From assembly GCA_033763795.1 (NCBI GenBank), contig JANRJV010000015.1:1-40499 (forward strand): a stretch of 40,499 bases of DNA. Reading direction: 5' to 3'. Every line of letters begins with the position of its first letter. The first letter of the stretch is position 1. Below the pieces are notes generated by a model. That model did not search any database, had not been told where the DNA came from, and was given only the letters and a program-made list of their open reading frames with translations. Source of the stretch: JAEUIV01 sp033763795. Lineage in GTDB: Bacteria; Planctomycetota; Phycisphaerae; Phycisphaerales; UBA1924. This document shows positions 14,865 to 24,121 of this stretch, piece after piece. Made by a program: the position numbers and the translations under genes.

Positions 14865-16283
14865 TTACGGGCAGGGCGCCCCGAAGTTCTCGAGGACGCT
14901 GGTGATGTCCGAGAAGTTGACGGCGCCGTCGCCGCTGGCATCTCCCGGCCGGAACGGGGAACCGGTGGCGAGCCAGTTGCCCAGGACGGCGGTGATGTCG
15001 GTGAAGTCGCGGTCGCGGTCGCCGTCGGCGTCTCCGGTGCAGGGGTGCGGGGCGAAGGTGGCGGTGGCGATGAAGAGGCCCGTGCCCCATTCGATCTGGT
15101 TGTTGTCGGGGGGCGTGAGTGTGGCGTTGAAGGCGATGTCGCCCAGGTTGTTGATGGAGGGGCCGCCGCCGAAGACGGGGCTGTTGTCGTTCTGGTCGAT
15201 GCGCGCCTCGCCGAGGTCGGTGGGAATGATCTGCTCTTCGGTGGCGACGCGGACGAGTCCCGTTCCGTCGCCGACCCAGACGGCGCGCTTGGCGGGGACG
15301 GCGGTGTCGAAGGCGCGGAAGGCGACGAGCTCGCTGTTGTTGATGGAGGGCGGGAAGAACTCGATGTTGGAGACGACGCCGCCGGTGGTGGTGGCGATGG
15401 TGATGGTCTGAGCGCCGTTGGAGATGAAGACGCCGCGGGCGCCGCTGGGGGATTCGAGGGTGGCGGTGAAGGCGACCCAGCCGTCGTCGTTGAGGTCGAC
15501 GGAGTTGTCGAAGGAGCGGAAGTTGGAGGCGGCGTTGGCGTTGCGGTCCTGGGCGATGAGGACGGATGTTCCGTCGGCGTTGAAGATGCGGATCTCGTCG
15601 GGCTGAGCGGAGCCGGTCTGTCCCGGGCCGCCGCGGCGGACGAAGGCGGCGATCTGGCGGTTGTTGTTGAAGGCGGGGGTGAAGATGAAGGAGTAGGGGC
15701 TTGCGGGGTCGACTCCCACTTCCGCGGCGTGGATGGGCGGCGTGAGCTCTCCGGCGAAGGAGACGTACGCGGTGCCCGAGCCGGCGAAGTTGGCGCGGTA
15801 GCCGACCTGTCCTGCGTTGTTGATCTGGGGCGAGCTCCAGCCGGTGGAGCCGAGCGGGCGGTTGGTGAGGAAGGCTGTGAGTCCCGAGGCGCGGGTGTAC
15901 TTGTAGACGCCGTTCTGCGCGGTGAGCGACTGCTCGTAGACGACGTCGCCCGCGGCGTTGATGCTGACACCCGAGAAGAAGGAGCCTTCGGGGCCCTGGT
16001 GGACGACGGATCCCGCGCCGCTTGCACCGGTCCAGAGGGCGTGGAAGTCGCCGCTGGTGACGGTGACGCGGACGGCGACGCGGCCCGAGTCGTTGAGGGC
16101 CGGGGGGTCGTTGGAGCCGTAGAACCACGAGCCGGGCAGGTTGAAGGCGCCGCCGGGGTTTGACGCGAAGTTGGAGCGGGCCTGGAGCTGATAGGAGTAA
16201 GAGAGCGGCAGGTCGGCGCGGGCGGCGGAACCTGCGGAGACGGCGAGCGTGGCCGCGAGGCCGGCACAAATACGCATGTTCAT
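14865..16283 (-). CDS. Secreted repeat protein (NxxGxVAF repeats) with doubled dockerin-like tail
   Basis: ATG 16283 follows GGAG and opens a signal peptide (MNMRICAGLAATLAVSAGSAARA). The 472-residue exported protein contains repeats of the form (I/L)NxxGxVAFxAxL, for instance INAAGDVVYEQSL, INNAGQVGYRANF, LNDDGWVAFTATL, INNSELVAFRAF and INNLGDIAFNATL, spaced about 50-70 residues. The pattern looks like blades of a beta-propeller, which is inference. The tail has two dockerin-like units (GDADGDRDRDFTDITAVLGNW and GDASGDGAVNFSDITSVLENF) bracketed by cysteines. Substrate and partner are unknown. It probably heads an operon with the beta-helix gene at 12763-14811. Confidence 0.85.
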   Translation of the reverse strand: MNMRICAGLAATLAVSAGSAARADLPLSYSYQLQARSNFASNPGGAFNLPGSWFYGSNDPPALNDSGRVAVRVTVTSGDFHALWTGASGAGSVVHQGPEGSFFSGVSINAAGDVVYEQSLTAQNGVYKYTRASGLTAFLTNRPLGSTGWSSPQINNAGQVGYRANFAGSGTAYVSFAGELTPPIHAAEVGVDPASPYSFIFTPAFNNNRQIAAFVRRGGPGQTGSAQPDEIRIFNADGTSVLIAQDRNANAASNFRSFDNSVDLNDDGWVAFTATLESPSGARGVFISNGAQTITIATTTGGVVSNIEFFPPSINNSELVAFRAFDTAVPAKRAVWVGDGTGLVRVATEEQIIPTDLGEARIDQNDNSPVFGGGPSINNLGDIAFNATLTPPDNNQIEWGTGLFIATATFAPHPCTGDADGDRDRDFTDITAVLGNWLATGSPFRPGDASGDGAVNFSDITSVLENFGAPCP

Positions 16284-16470
16284 CGGGATGTGCTCCGTGG
16301 CCGGGACGCGCCTCTCGGGGCAGCGGGGTGCGTGGCGGGACCGGTCCTCCAAACTCTACTCGTGGCTCATGGGGTGGCCAGCGAATTGAGCGAGCGGCCG
16401 GTCAAAGGACGGAAATGTGCGCAGGCGCGGCCGGCGTTCGGGGCGGAGCCCCGGCGGAGTCGGGGGAGAT

Positions 16471-16538
16471 TCGGGGTGATCCGGGGTGTCCCGGGTGATC
16501 CGGGGTGATCCGGGGTGATCCGGGTGTACCCGGGTGTC
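16471..16538. repeat. Short tandem repeat of a 9-10 bp CCGGGGTGAT unit
   Basis: About seven consecutive copies of (C)CCGGG(G)TGAT or TGTC variants run from 16471 to 16538 and end at the stop codon of the gene at 16537. The near-10-bp period places every copy on the same face of the helix. The rest of the spacer back to 16284 holds a -10-like TAGAGT (16353-16358, minus) that may serve the gene starting at 16283. Confidence 0.8.
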
Positions 16539-17994
16539 AGGGAGTCGTCTGCGGCGCGAGGTCGCTGGCGGGGCGGAGGATGTCGACGACTGTGGGCGTG
16601 ACGATCTGGACCATCGAGGAGGGCTCGAGCTTGCCCTCGCCCAGGACGCCGACGACGGCGTTGACCTTCTGCTCGAGCTGGAGCGCGGGGTCGGGGATGA
16701 TGTAGGCGAGCGTGCCGTTGACGGCGGGGTCGATGGAGACGAGGCGGTACATGAGGGGGAGGCGCTCGCCGTCGTAGACGGTGCTGGGGACGAGGCGGCC
16801 CACGACCATGTACTCGCGGTTCTGGATGAGGCGGTCGATGGTGAGGGCGTAGTTCTGCGAGGCGTTGCGGGCGGCGTCCTCGAGGGCCTGGATCTCGGGG
16901 AGGAGCGAGCGTGCGCGTTCGCGTAGGCGGAGGACTTCGAGGCGGTTGTTGACGTGCTTGACGAGCCGGTCGCCGCCGGGACGGGTCTCGGCTTCGTCGG
17001 CGAAGGCGATGTAGCGCTCGATGAGCTCGGCGGGGTCGCCCTCGGCGAGCGGCTTGGTGAGCATGTTCTCGAGGGCGCGGTCGAGCTGACGGAGCGTGGG
17101 GCCCTTGGGCTGGGCCGGGGCCTGTTGCGCCGGGGCCGGAGGGGGCACGATCTCGGTCGCGGGCTGGGACGCGGGGGCCGCGGCAGGGTCGACGGCGGCG
17201 GGATCGGTGGCCGGAGTCGTGGTAGCGGGGGCGGTCGCCGGGTCGGCCGGTGTCGTGGAGGCGGGGGTCGCGGAGGTCGGCGTAGAGGTGGTGGGGGACG
17301 AGGTGGATGGCGTGGAAGCGGGGGCAGGGGTGCCGGTCTGAGCCGGGGCGGAAGTCGCGGGGGTGGACGCGGGGGTTGAAGCCGGCGCGGCGGCGGGAGG
17401 CGTGGAGGTCTGCGCGGGCTTGGGGGGGTTGACCTCTTCGGGGCGGGCGTCGCGGATTTCGCGCGGCGAGATGAAGGCCTTGGCGCCCGGGGGTGCGGCG
17501 ACGATGTAGCCGGCGGTCTCGCCGGCGCGATTCTTGATGGGCCCGATATAGCGCATCTCGGTGCCGGGGGCGAGGAACTCCTCGAAGACAGCGCGGAAGC
17601 TCTCGTCGAAGACCGGGTCGGCGGACGAGAGGGCGCGGAGGCGCGAGCGACGGGTCAGGACGACCTTCTGCTCGCTCTCGCGGAGCTCGGCCTCGTCGGC
17701 CTTCACGACGGCGGGCCAACCCGGCAGATACTCGATGCGGAGCCAGCCTTCGACCTCGGCGTCGGCCTTGAGGGGCGTCTTGGGCCCGACGGTGGCGATG
17801 GGGTACCAGGCGACGCCCGGGCCGCAGCGGACAGCGACGCTGTCGCTGGTGGGGACGACCATGCGGGGCCACGATTGCTGGGCCTGCCTGGCGTCGGCCG
17901 GGAGAGCGGGGATTCCCGCGCCCATGAGAGCGATCACGGCGGCGAGCAGTCGAACGCGCGACCGGGTCAGTCGAGCCGGCACGAGCTTGAGCAT
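16537..17994 (-). CDS. Exported SH3-like envelope protein with Pro/Thr/Ala/Ser-rich linker
   Basis: This 485-residue protein has an N-terminal signal or anchor (RVRLLAAVIALMGAGIPALPADA) and a bacterial SH3-like region (about 45-105: SVAVRCGPGVAWYPIATVGPK, then VEGWLRIEYLPGW), a fold that often binds cell-wall peptides. A second small beta region (about 140-180) precedes a low-complexity linker rich in Pro, Thr, Ala and Ser (about 189-300). The C-terminal part (about 302-485) begins with charged helices. GGAAAGG lies before ATG 17994, and a TAGGAT -10-like element lies at 18020-18025. The gene is divergent from tolC. Role in wall or envelope assembly is a guess; the C-terminal domain is not recognised. 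Confidence 0.72.
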   Translation of the reverse strand: MLKLVPARLTRSRVRLLAAVIALMGAGIPALPADARQAQQSWPRMVVPTSDSVAVRCGPGVAWYPIATVGPKTPLKADAEVEGWLRIEYLPGWPAVVKADEAELRESEQKVVLTRRSRLRALSSADPVFDESFRAVFEEFLAPGTEMRYIGPIKNRAGETAGYIVAAPPGAKAFISPREIRDARPEEVNPPKPAQTSTPPAAAPASTPASTPATSAPAQTGTPAPASTPSTSSPTTSTPTSATPASTTPADPATAPATTTPATDPAAVDPAAAPASQPATEIVPPPAPAQQAPAQPKGPTLRQLDRALENMLTKPLAEGDPAELIERYIAFADEAETRPGGDRLVKHVNNRLEVLRLRERARSLLPEIQALEDAARNASQNYALTIDRLIQNREYMVVGRLVPSTVYDGERLPLMYRLVSIDPAVNGTLAYIIPDPALQLEQKVNAVVGVLGEGKLEPSSMVQIVTPTVVDILRPASDLAPQTTP

Positions 17995-18122
17995 GGCAAC
18001 CTTTCCTTCCCTGGCTTCGATCCTAAAGCTCCGACACGGGTGGGGATTCGGCGGCTGGCGCCGGGCCGGCCTCGGAATGGCGCGGCCGATTCCCTCCTCT
18101 GATGATCGTACCAGTCTCCCCT

Positions 18123-18151
18123 TTGACCTGAGGGGCTCGCGGCTCGATACT
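18123..18151 (+). promoter_or_regulatory. Promoter of the TolC-family gene
   Basis: TTGACC (18123-18128, 5 of 6 to the -35 consensus), a 17-bp spacer and GATACT (18146-18151, 4 of 6) form one of the best sigma70-type promoters in the window. The -10 ends 9 nt before ATG 18161, predicting a leaderless or nearly leaderless mRNA. Confidence 0.62.
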
Positions 18152-18160
18152 CAGCGACTC

Positions 18161-19972
18161 ATGAATTTCCTCAAGACTGCTCATCGGGGGGTGTGGACGG
18201 TGGCGGCGCTGGTTGCGGCGGCGGGGTGCTCGTCGCCGCTGCAGGAGGCCGGGACGCGGAGCCTGCGCGAGTCGGTCGTCGAGAGCGCGCGGCGTGAGCT
18301 GCGCGACGCCGAGCGGCTGCCCGAGGCGCGTGAGGTGACGCGGACGCCCAGCGAGCTGAACATCCCGGCGGAGCGTCTGGACGAGCTGGAGCGGATGGCG
18401 GGTCCCCGTGCGTACAGCGGCGGGGCGCCCCCGATGGGTCCGGGACTGCTGGGCGAGAGCGCGCCGGTATTCCAGATCGATCTGCAGCAGGCGGTGCTGC
18501 GTTCGGCGCGGCAGAGCCTGGACGCGGAGCGTGCGCGGTTTGACCCTGCGATCTCGGAGGCCGAGGCCGTGGCCGCGCGGGCGGCGTTCGACTGGGTGTT
18601 CTTCACGAACTTCGAGTGGAACGCGGTGGACCAGCCCTCGACGGTTCCGACGATCTCGGGGAACCGCCTGGGGTCGGGCGTGACGCAGGCGCAGAGCGTC
18701 GGGTACGAGACGGGCATCCGCAAGCCTCTGACGACGGGCGGCACGGTCAGCCTGTCGCAGGGTCAGACGTACCTGGACGACCGGTCTCCGGGGACGACGT
18801 TCGTTCCGGATCCGTCGCAGTCGACGTTCATGGACATCGGGGTGTCGCAGCCTCTGCTGCGGGGCTTCGGGTCGGGGGTGGCGCTGGCGGAGGTCCGGCT
18901 GTCTGAGAATCTGGAGCGTCGCGCGATCCACGAGTACAAGTCGCGGCTGATCCGGACGGTGACCGACACGGAGTCGGCGTACTGGCGTCTTGCGGAGGCG
19001 CGGCGCGTGCTGCAGATCCGCCAGCGGCTGCTGGAGCGCGGGCTGGAGACGCGGGACGTGCTCTCGAGCCGGCTGGAGTTCGACGTCAAGCCCGCCGAGT
19101 ATTCCGACGCGGTGGCGACGGTCGAGCGGCGGCGGGGCAACATCATCCGTGCGGAGAACACGCTGCGTCAGGCGTCGGACCAACTGAAGGCGCTGATCAA
19201 CGACGATCAGCTCACGGTGGGGAACGAGACGCTGCTCTTGCCGGTCGAGGACCCGATCGAGCAGCCCGTGCGATTCAGCCTGCTGGACTCGGTGACGACG
19301 GCGCTGGAGAGCCGGCCCGAGGTGCAGCAGGCGATCCTGAGCATCGACGACGCGGCGATCCGTCAGACGGTGGCGGACAACGCCCGTCTGCCGGCGCTGG
19401 ACGTGGCGTTCCGCTCGCGGTTCCAGGGGCTGGACCGCGACACGGGCGAGGCGTACGGCGACATCTCGGACGGTCGCTTCGTCGACTTCATCCTTTCGGC
19501 GGTGTTCGAGCAGCCCATCGGCAACCGCGAGGCCGAGGCGGGATACCGCGCGGCGCAGCTGCGCCGGATGCAGTCGACGGTGGAGTACCGGGCGGTGGTG
19601 CAGCGCGTGGTGCTGGAGGTGAAGACGGCGCTGCGGAACGTGACGACGAACTACCAGCTCATCGAGCAGACGCGCACGGCGCGGCTGGCGGCGGCGGAGA
19701 ACCTGCGTACGCTGCTCGTGCAGGAGCAGACGATCCAGTCGCTGACGCCCGACTTCCTGGACCTGAAGTTCCGCCGGCAGGAGGCGCTGGCGGACGCGGA
19801 GGCGTCGGAGGTGGCGGCGCTGACGGACTACGCGATCTCGCTGGCCGAGCTCGCTGCGGCGACGGGGACGGCGCTGGAGCGGAGCCGGATCGACTTTGTC
19901 GTGCCGGACGCTCCGGCGGAGCCGCCCGCGCGTGAGCGGACCGATGGCCCGCCGCCTCAGCCCGCGCCATGA
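18161..19972 (+). CDS. TolC-family outer membrane efflux lipoprotein
   Basis: The 603-residue product begins with a lipoprotein signal (LVAAAGC, lipidated Cys23) and has the two long helical hairpin repeats of TolC-type channels, including FDPAISEAEAVAARAAFDW, a beta-barrel strand region (GIRKPLTTGGTVSLSQGQTY, DIGVSQPLLRGFG) and the second repeat (RLPALDVAFRSRFQG, VDFILSAVFEQPIGNREAEA). It would form a trimeric outer-membrane exit duct. The frame is open 600 bp further upstream, but ATG 18161 is fixed by the promoter at 18123-18151 and the signal peptide. No inner-membrane pump or adaptor gene is adjacent. Its stop overlaps the next gene by 4 bp (ATGA). Confidence 0.92.
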   Translation: MNFLKTAHRGVWTVAALVAAAGCSSPLQEAGTRSLRESVVESARRELRDAERLPEAREVTRTPSELNIPAERLDELERMAGPRAYSGGAPPMGPGLLGESAPVFQIDLQQAVLRSARQSLDAERARFDPAISEAEAVAARAAFDWVFFTNFEWNAVDQPSTVPTISGNRLGSGVTQAQSVGYETGIRKPLTTGGTVSLSQGQTYLDDRSPGTTFVPDPSQSTFMDIGVSQPLLRGFGSGVALAEVRLSENLERRAIHEYKSRLIRTVTDTESAYWRLAEARRVLQIRQRLLERGLETRDVLSSRLEFDVKPAEYSDAVATVERRRGNIIRAENTLRQASDQLKALINDDQLTVGNETLLLPVEDPIEQPVRFSLLDSVTTALESRPEVQQAILSIDDAAIRQTVADNARLPALDVAFRSRFQGLDRDTGEAYGDISDGRFVDFILSAVFEQPIGNREAEAGYRAAQLRRMQSTVEYRAVVQRVVLEVKTALRNVTTNYQLIEQTRTARLAAAENLRTLLVQEQTIQSLTPDFLDLKFRRQEALADAEASEVAALTDYAISLAELAAATGTALERSRIDFVVPDAPAEPPARERTDGPPPQPAP

Positions 19973-20967
19973 GCGCGGGGCCGGGTGATGCGACGATCGC
20001 CGAGGCGGCCCTGAGGCTGCGCGAGGGCGGGCTCGTCGCGTTTCCGACCGAGACGGTGTACGGCCTGGGGGCGAACGCGCTGGATGAGCGGGCGGTGGCT
20101 CGCGTGTTCGCGCTCAAGAAGCGGCCCGCGACGAACCCGCTGATCGTGCACGTGCCGGGTGCGGAGCAGGCGCGTGGACTGACGGCGGGCTGGAGCGCTG
20201 GCGCTGAGGCGCTGGCGGGGGCGTTCTGGCCCGGTCCGCTGACGATCGTGCTGCCGCGGGCGGCGGACGTGCCGTCGATCGTGGCGGCGGGTGGCGACAC
20301 GGTCGCGCTGCGGGCGCCGGATCATCCGGTGGCGCAGGCGCTGCTGGCGGCGGCGGGGCTGCCGCTGGTCGGGCCCAGCGCCAATCCGTCGGGCTTGGTG
20401 AGCCCGACGGCGGCGGGTCATGTGCGCGGCGCGTTCGCGGAGGCTGTGGCGAGCGGGGAGCTGCTGGTTCTGGACGGCGGGCCCTGCCGGGCGGGGATCG
20501 AGTCGACGGTCGTGACGCTGGCGGAGCGCCGGCCGCGGATTCTCAGGCGCGGAGTCGTATCGGCGGAGCAGATCTCGGCGGTGCTGCGGGCGCCCGTGGT
20601 TGATCGGGACGCGGGCGCGGCCGAGGAGTCGGGCGGCCCGCTGGCGGGGCCCGGGATGCTGGCGGCGCACTACGCGCCGCGGACTCCGCTGTCGCTGTTT
20701 GAGGCGGAGCGGTGGCCCGAAGTGCTGGACGAGCTGCCGGCGCCGCTGATCGTGCTGACGCACGAGCGTGCGCGGAGCGTCGAGCCACCGTCGGCGATCT
20801 TCCGGCTGCCTCGTGATGCGTCGGCGTACGCGGCGGCGCTGTACGCAGCGCTGCATGAAGCCGACGCCGGAGGCTTTGCGCACATCGCGGCTGAGGAACC
20901 TTCATCTCCCGGGCCGGTATGGGACGCGGTGCGGGATCGACTGCGCCGGGCGGCGGCCCGGCGATAG
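19969..20967 (+). CDS. tsaC: L-threonylcarbamoyladenylate synthase, Sua5 type
   Basis: The enzyme makes threonylcarbamoyl-AMP from threonine, bicarbonate and ATP, the first step of the t6A modification at tRNA position 37. The 332-residue protein has a full YrdC domain (about 5-195: FPTETVYGLGANALDERAV, FALKKRPATNPLIVHV, FWPGPLTIVLPRA, GPSANPSGLVSPTAAG) plus the C-terminal Sua5 domain joined by the usual linker (GPGMLAAHYAPRTPLSLF). It is therefore the long Sua5 form rather than short TsaC. ATG 19969 overlaps the TolC stop by 4 bp, so translation is coupled. The M61 gene follows after 30 bp. Confidence 0.95.
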   Translation: MSAGPGDATIAEAALRLREGGLVAFPTETVYGLGANALDERAVARVFALKKRPATNPLIVHVPGAEQARGLTAGWSAGAEALAGAFWPGPLTIVLPRAADVPSIVAAGGDTVALRAPDHPVAQALLAAAGLPLVGPSANPSGLVSPTAAGHVRGAFAEAVASGELLVLDGGPCRAGIESTVVTLAERRPRILRRGVVSAEQISAVLRAPVVDRDAGAAEESGGPLAGPGMLAAHYAPRTPLSLFEAERWPEVLDELPAPLIVLTHERARSVEPPSAIFRLPRDASAYAAALYAALHEADAGGFAHIAAEEPSSPGPVWDAVRDRLRRAAARR

Positions 20968-20997
20968 AGTCTCGCCAGACCGAGCAGAGGAACGACG

Positions 20998-22989
20998 ATG
21001 ACGAAGATGCCCGCGGCGCTGTGGCTTGCCTTGCTGGTCGGATCGCTCGGGGCCCGCGCCCACGCTGACGGCGCCGGGACGATCGAGATGACGCTGGAGG
21101 TGGACGTCACGGATCTGCCCCGGAATCTGGCGCGGAGCTCGCTGACGCTCGAGGTGCCGGGGGGCAAGGCCGGCCCGCTGGACCTGTTCTTCGTCGTGTG
21201 GACGCCCGGGAATCACACGCCTTCTGGTCCGATCGAGAACCTGGTGGAGCTGCGGATCAGCGACTGCCGCGGCCGTCCCCTGCGCTGGGACCGCGATCCG
21301 ACGCAGGTCGAGCGGATCACGATCGATGTCCCGGAGGGCTGCGCGACGATCAGCGCGTCGCTGGCGTACATCGCGGGTCAGCCCAACAACAACTCGCGTT
21401 CGACGGACACGTACGGGCGGCCCAACATGGGCGTCCTGAACTGGAACACGGTGCTGCTGTACCCGGGCGGAGTATCGAATCAAGAGGTGCGCGTCAGCCC
21501 TTCGCTGGCGCTGCCTGCCGAGTGGACGTACGCGACGTCGCTGCAGGCGCGCACGGACGCGCCCGAGCGGTTCGGCGCGCTGCGCGAGCTGACGCCCGGC
21601 GCGGCGACGAACTTCGTCAGCTTCGAGACGGTGCCGCTGGCGGAGCTGGTCGATTCGCCGGTGATCATGGGTCGTCACGTCCGGCATCATCGGCTGAACG
21701 TGTCGTCGGATCCGTCGTTCCCTCCCCACACGTTCCACCTTGCGGCGGCCGATCCTTCGCTGACGGTGCTGCCGGGCTGGATGACGGCGAAGATCGAGGA
21801 GATGTGCCGGCAGACGTGCCTGCTGTTCGCGCCGGCGGGCGGGCCGCCGCGGTTCCCGCGCGAGCGGTTCGAGTTCCTGATCACGCTGGACGACGGGATC
21901 AGCGCGGGGGTGGAGCACGCGGAGTCGACGTTCATCGCCGACCCCGCGCGGACGTACGCGGACCTTGCGCAGAGCGAGTTCAAGGGCGGCGGGCGTCACA
22001 TTACGGTGGTGCCGCACGAATATTTCCACGTGTGGTGCGGCAAGCTGCGTGCGCCCGACGGGCTTGTGCGCGCGGACTTCCATACGCCCGTGCGGACGGA
22101 GCTGCTGTGGGTGTACGAGGGTCTGACGAGCTATTACGACTCGATCCTGGCGGCGCGGTCGGGGATGATGACGTTCGAGGAGTACAAGCAGGAAGTGCTG
22201 GACGCGGCGGTGACGCTCGAGCAGCGGACGGGCCGGCTGTGGCGCAGCGTGGAGGACACGGCGCGGGCGGCGCGGTTCCTCCGGCAGCGCGGGCTGTACT
22301 GGTACGACAAGCGCCGCGGGCAGGAGTATTACGGCGAGGGGGCGAAGTTCTGGATGGAGGCGGACGCGATCATCCGCCGCGCGAGCGGCGGGGCGCGGAG
22401 CCTGGACGACTTCTGCCGCGTGTTCTTCGACGTGCCGGCGCGGCCCGTGGGCGATCAGGCGACGTTCACGCGCGGCGACGTGGTCGAGGCGCTGCGCGGG
22501 CTCGAGCCCGGGACGGATTGGGACGGGCTGATCCGCGACAGGATCGAGTCTCCCGCCGACTCGCTGGACATGGGCCCGCTGCTGGAGCGGGTGGGCTACC
22601 GCATCGAGTACCACGCCGAGCCCACGGCGGCGCAGCGGGCGCTCGACGAAGGCGAGTCGGGGGGCGAGGTCCGGCTGCGGACGTCGCTGGGGATGCGCGT
22701 GTCGAAGGACGCCGAGGTGATCGACATCGTTCCCGGCGGGCCGGCGGACACGGCGCGGCTTGCGTACGGCATGAAGGTGCTGGCGGTGAACGGGTGGGCG
22801 TATTCCGCGGCGCGACTGCGCGAGGCCGTGCGGTCCTCGACCGAGACGAAGTCGGTCGAACTGCTCGTCTCGTTCGGCGACAGGGTCGAGCCGCGGGTGA
22901 TCGCGTACGACGGCGGGCCCAGGATCCCGAGGCTTGTGAGGACCGAGGGCGCGCCGGACCTGCTGGCGGAGGTGGTCAGGCCCCGCTGA
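20998..22989 (+). CDS. M61-family metallopeptidase with PDZ domain
   Basis: This 663-residue protein has a signal peptide (MTKMPAALWLALLVGSLGARAHA) and the order of M61 glycyl aminopeptidases: an N-terminal beta domain (FFVVWTPGNHTPSGPIENLV), a catalytic zinc domain with HEYFH (about 340-344) and the third-ligand glutamate in YEGLTSYYDS (about 374), and a C-terminal PDZ domain (about 560-640: IDIVPGGPADTARLAYGMKVLAVNG). It should act outside the cytoplasm on peptides. ATG 20998 follows AGAGG. Its last 14 bp overlap the end of the convergent LuxR-type gene. It may share transcription with tolC and sua5. Confidence 0.92.
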   Translation: MTKMPAALWLALLVGSLGARAHADGAGTIEMTLEVDVTDLPRNLARSSLTLEVPGGKAGPLDLFFVVWTPGNHTPSGPIENLVELRISDCRGRPLRWDRDPTQVERITIDVPEGCATISASLAYIAGQPNNNSRSTDTYGRPNMGVLNWNTVLLYPGGVSNQEVRVSPSLALPAEWTYATSLQARTDAPERFGALRELTPGAATNFVSFETVPLAELVDSPVIMGRHVRHHRLNVSSDPSFPPHTFHLAAADPSLTVLPGWMTAKIEEMCRQTCLLFAPAGGPPRFPRERFEFLITLDDGISAGVEHAESTFIADPARTYADLAQSEFKGGGRHITVVPHEYFHVWCGKLRAPDGLVRADFHTPVRTELLWVYEGLTSYYDSILAARSGMMTFEEYKQEVLDAAVTLEQRTGRLWRSVEDTARAARFLRQRGLYWYDKRRGQEYYGEGAKFWMEADAIIRRASGGARSLDDFCRVFFDVPARPVGDQATFTRGDVVEALRGLEPGTDWDGLIRDRIESPADSLDMGPLLERVGYRIEYHAEPTAAQRALDEGESGGEVRLRTSLGMRVSKDAEVIDIVPGGPADTARLAYGMKVLAVNGWAYSAARLREAVRSSTETKSVELLVSFGDRVEPRVIAYDGGPRIPRLVRTEGAPDLLAEVVRPR

Positions 22990-23857
22990 GAGAGGTCGAG
23001 GGAGAGCGGACGCCTAGCCACAGGTCGCGCATCTCCATGCGCGAGCGCACGCCCCAGGCGTGATAGATGGCTTTGGCGTGCTCGTGAACGGTGTGGATGC
23101 TGCGGCCGGTCTGTTCCGCGGCTTCGCGCTCTGTGAGCCCTTCGGCCAGCAGCGGGGCGAGCTCGCGCTGGGCGGGGCTCAGCAGCCTGAGCAGCCCTTC
23201 GCGGCGGAGCATGGGCTCGACAAAGCCCGTGTGATACGCCGAGGCGAGCACGCCCGCGACCTCGAGCAGAACGCGGCTCATGCCCTCGCTGGGCGCCCAC
23301 GCGGGGTTTGTGCTGTCGACCTGCACGACCAGCAGCCTGGGCCCCTCGGGCTCCGAGAGAGGGACGACGACGCGGCAGAAGTCGTGCAGACCGTTGGCGT
23401 GTCGGTAGCGCGCGAGGCTGGAATCGTTCCAGCGCGAGGCGTCGAGGTCGTGGCGGCCTCGGACGATGACGGGGGCGCGCTGCCAGCGGAAGTGGCCGTG
23501 CGGACCCGAGAGATCGTCCTCGGCGAGTCCCTTGCTGAGGTGTGCCGCGCTGGCCGCGAGGGCGGGCTTGGGGCCCGGGCCGCCGACTCCCCAGAAGAGG
23601 ACGAGGGGCAGCGCGTCGGGCGCGGCCGCGGGCGACATCAGGGCGGTCCACGCGAGGTCAGCGCCGGGCTCGAGCAGCGCGAAGTGGTGAGACGACGCGG
23701 CGAGCCACGGGCCGAGTTTGCCCGGGTGCTGGGCGGTGATGGCGCTGGCGGCGGCGACGGCGGCACGGGCGCGCGAGGCCCAGAGTGCTTCGCGAGAATC
23801 GGACAACGCGTCAGAGCCGGATTGCGAAGTGTGCATGCAGGCGAAAGACCCTGTCAT
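22976..23857 (-). CDS. LuxR-type (GerE HTH) transcriptional regulator
   Basis: The 293-residue protein ends in a LuxR/GerE helix-turn-helix (about 226-280: LLSPAQRELAPLLAEGLTER, then AAEQTGRSIHTVHEHAKAIY). The first about 220 residues form an alpha/beta domain (HDFCRVVVPLSEPEGPRLLVVQV) resembling GAF/PAS-type sensors; there is no phospho-receiver Asp motif, so it is not an ordinary response regulator. The ligand is unknown. Starts at 23857 or 23836 are both possible. Immediately upstream lies the palindrome-rich spacer 23930-24121, which may contain its own operators. The last 14 bp overlap the M61 gene tail to tail. Confidence 0.85.
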   Translation of the reverse strand: MTGSFACMHTSQSGSDALSDSREALWASRARAAVAAASAITAQHPGKLGPWLAASSHHFALLEPGADLAWTALMSPAAAPDALPLVLFWGVGGPGPKPALAASAAHLSKGLAEDDLSGPHGHFRWQRAPVIVRGRHDLDASRWNDSSLARYRHANGLHDFCRVVVPLSEPEGPRLLVVQVDSTNPAWAPSEGMSRVLLEVAGVLASAYHTGFVEPMLRREGLLRLLSPAQRELAPLLAEGLTEREAAEQTGRSIHTVHEHAKAIYHAWGVRSRMEMRDLWLGVRSPSTSLSGA

Positions 23858-23929
23858 GCGGGTCGCGAGCGTGCCGGCGCGTCATGGCATCGGCACGCTC
23901 GCAGTTCCCCCGCCAACGCAAACATCATC

Positions 23930-24121
23930 GGGAATTCCCCCGCGGCGTGCGTTGCATGCAAAGGCTTACACAAAAGTTTTTTTGCTTCGACGAGCTTGCT
24001 CGGATCGCATGTGTGTTTTCGCGATTCCGTGACGCACAGATATGTGCGGCGCACATCAGACTCTCCTGCGTTGCGCAGGGAGATTGTGCGTTCCACCTGA
24101 GGTGGGGAGGGTTTTTCCCTC
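23930..24121. promoter_or_regulatory. Palindrome-dense, A/T-richer spacer upstream of the LuxR-type gene
   Basis: The 293-bp spacer 23858-24150 has no convincing gene but holds several perfect palindromes: GGGAATTCCC (23930-23939), TTGCATGCAA (23952-23961), CGAGC/GCTCG (23991-24002), CGCACA/TGTGCG (24033-24048), ATGTGC/GCACAT (24042-24056, sharing an arm with the previous one), CCTGCG/CGCAGG (24065-24079), CCACCT/AGGTGG (24093-24105) and GAGGG/CCCTC (24107-24121). It is also locally A/T-rich. It may be a multi-site operator, a structured leader of the regulator mRNA, or a small RNA. Confidence 0.5.

Noticed and set aside
12763..16269. Single 1168-codon open frame spanning two secreted-protein genes
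   Set aside because: Only the part from ATG 14811 has a signal peptide and Shine-Dalgarno; the upstream half is Arg/Pro/His-rich and overlaps the real gene at 14865-16283 in another frame.
17561..18160. 200-codon N-terminal extension of the TolC-family protein
   Set aside because: It overlaps the divergent SH3-like gene, and both the lipoprotein signal and the promoter fix the start at 18161.
23854..24096. 80-codon minus-strand frame in the palindrome-rich spacer
   Set aside because: It has no Shine-Dalgarno, its third positions lack G/C bias, and it has no recognisable motif.
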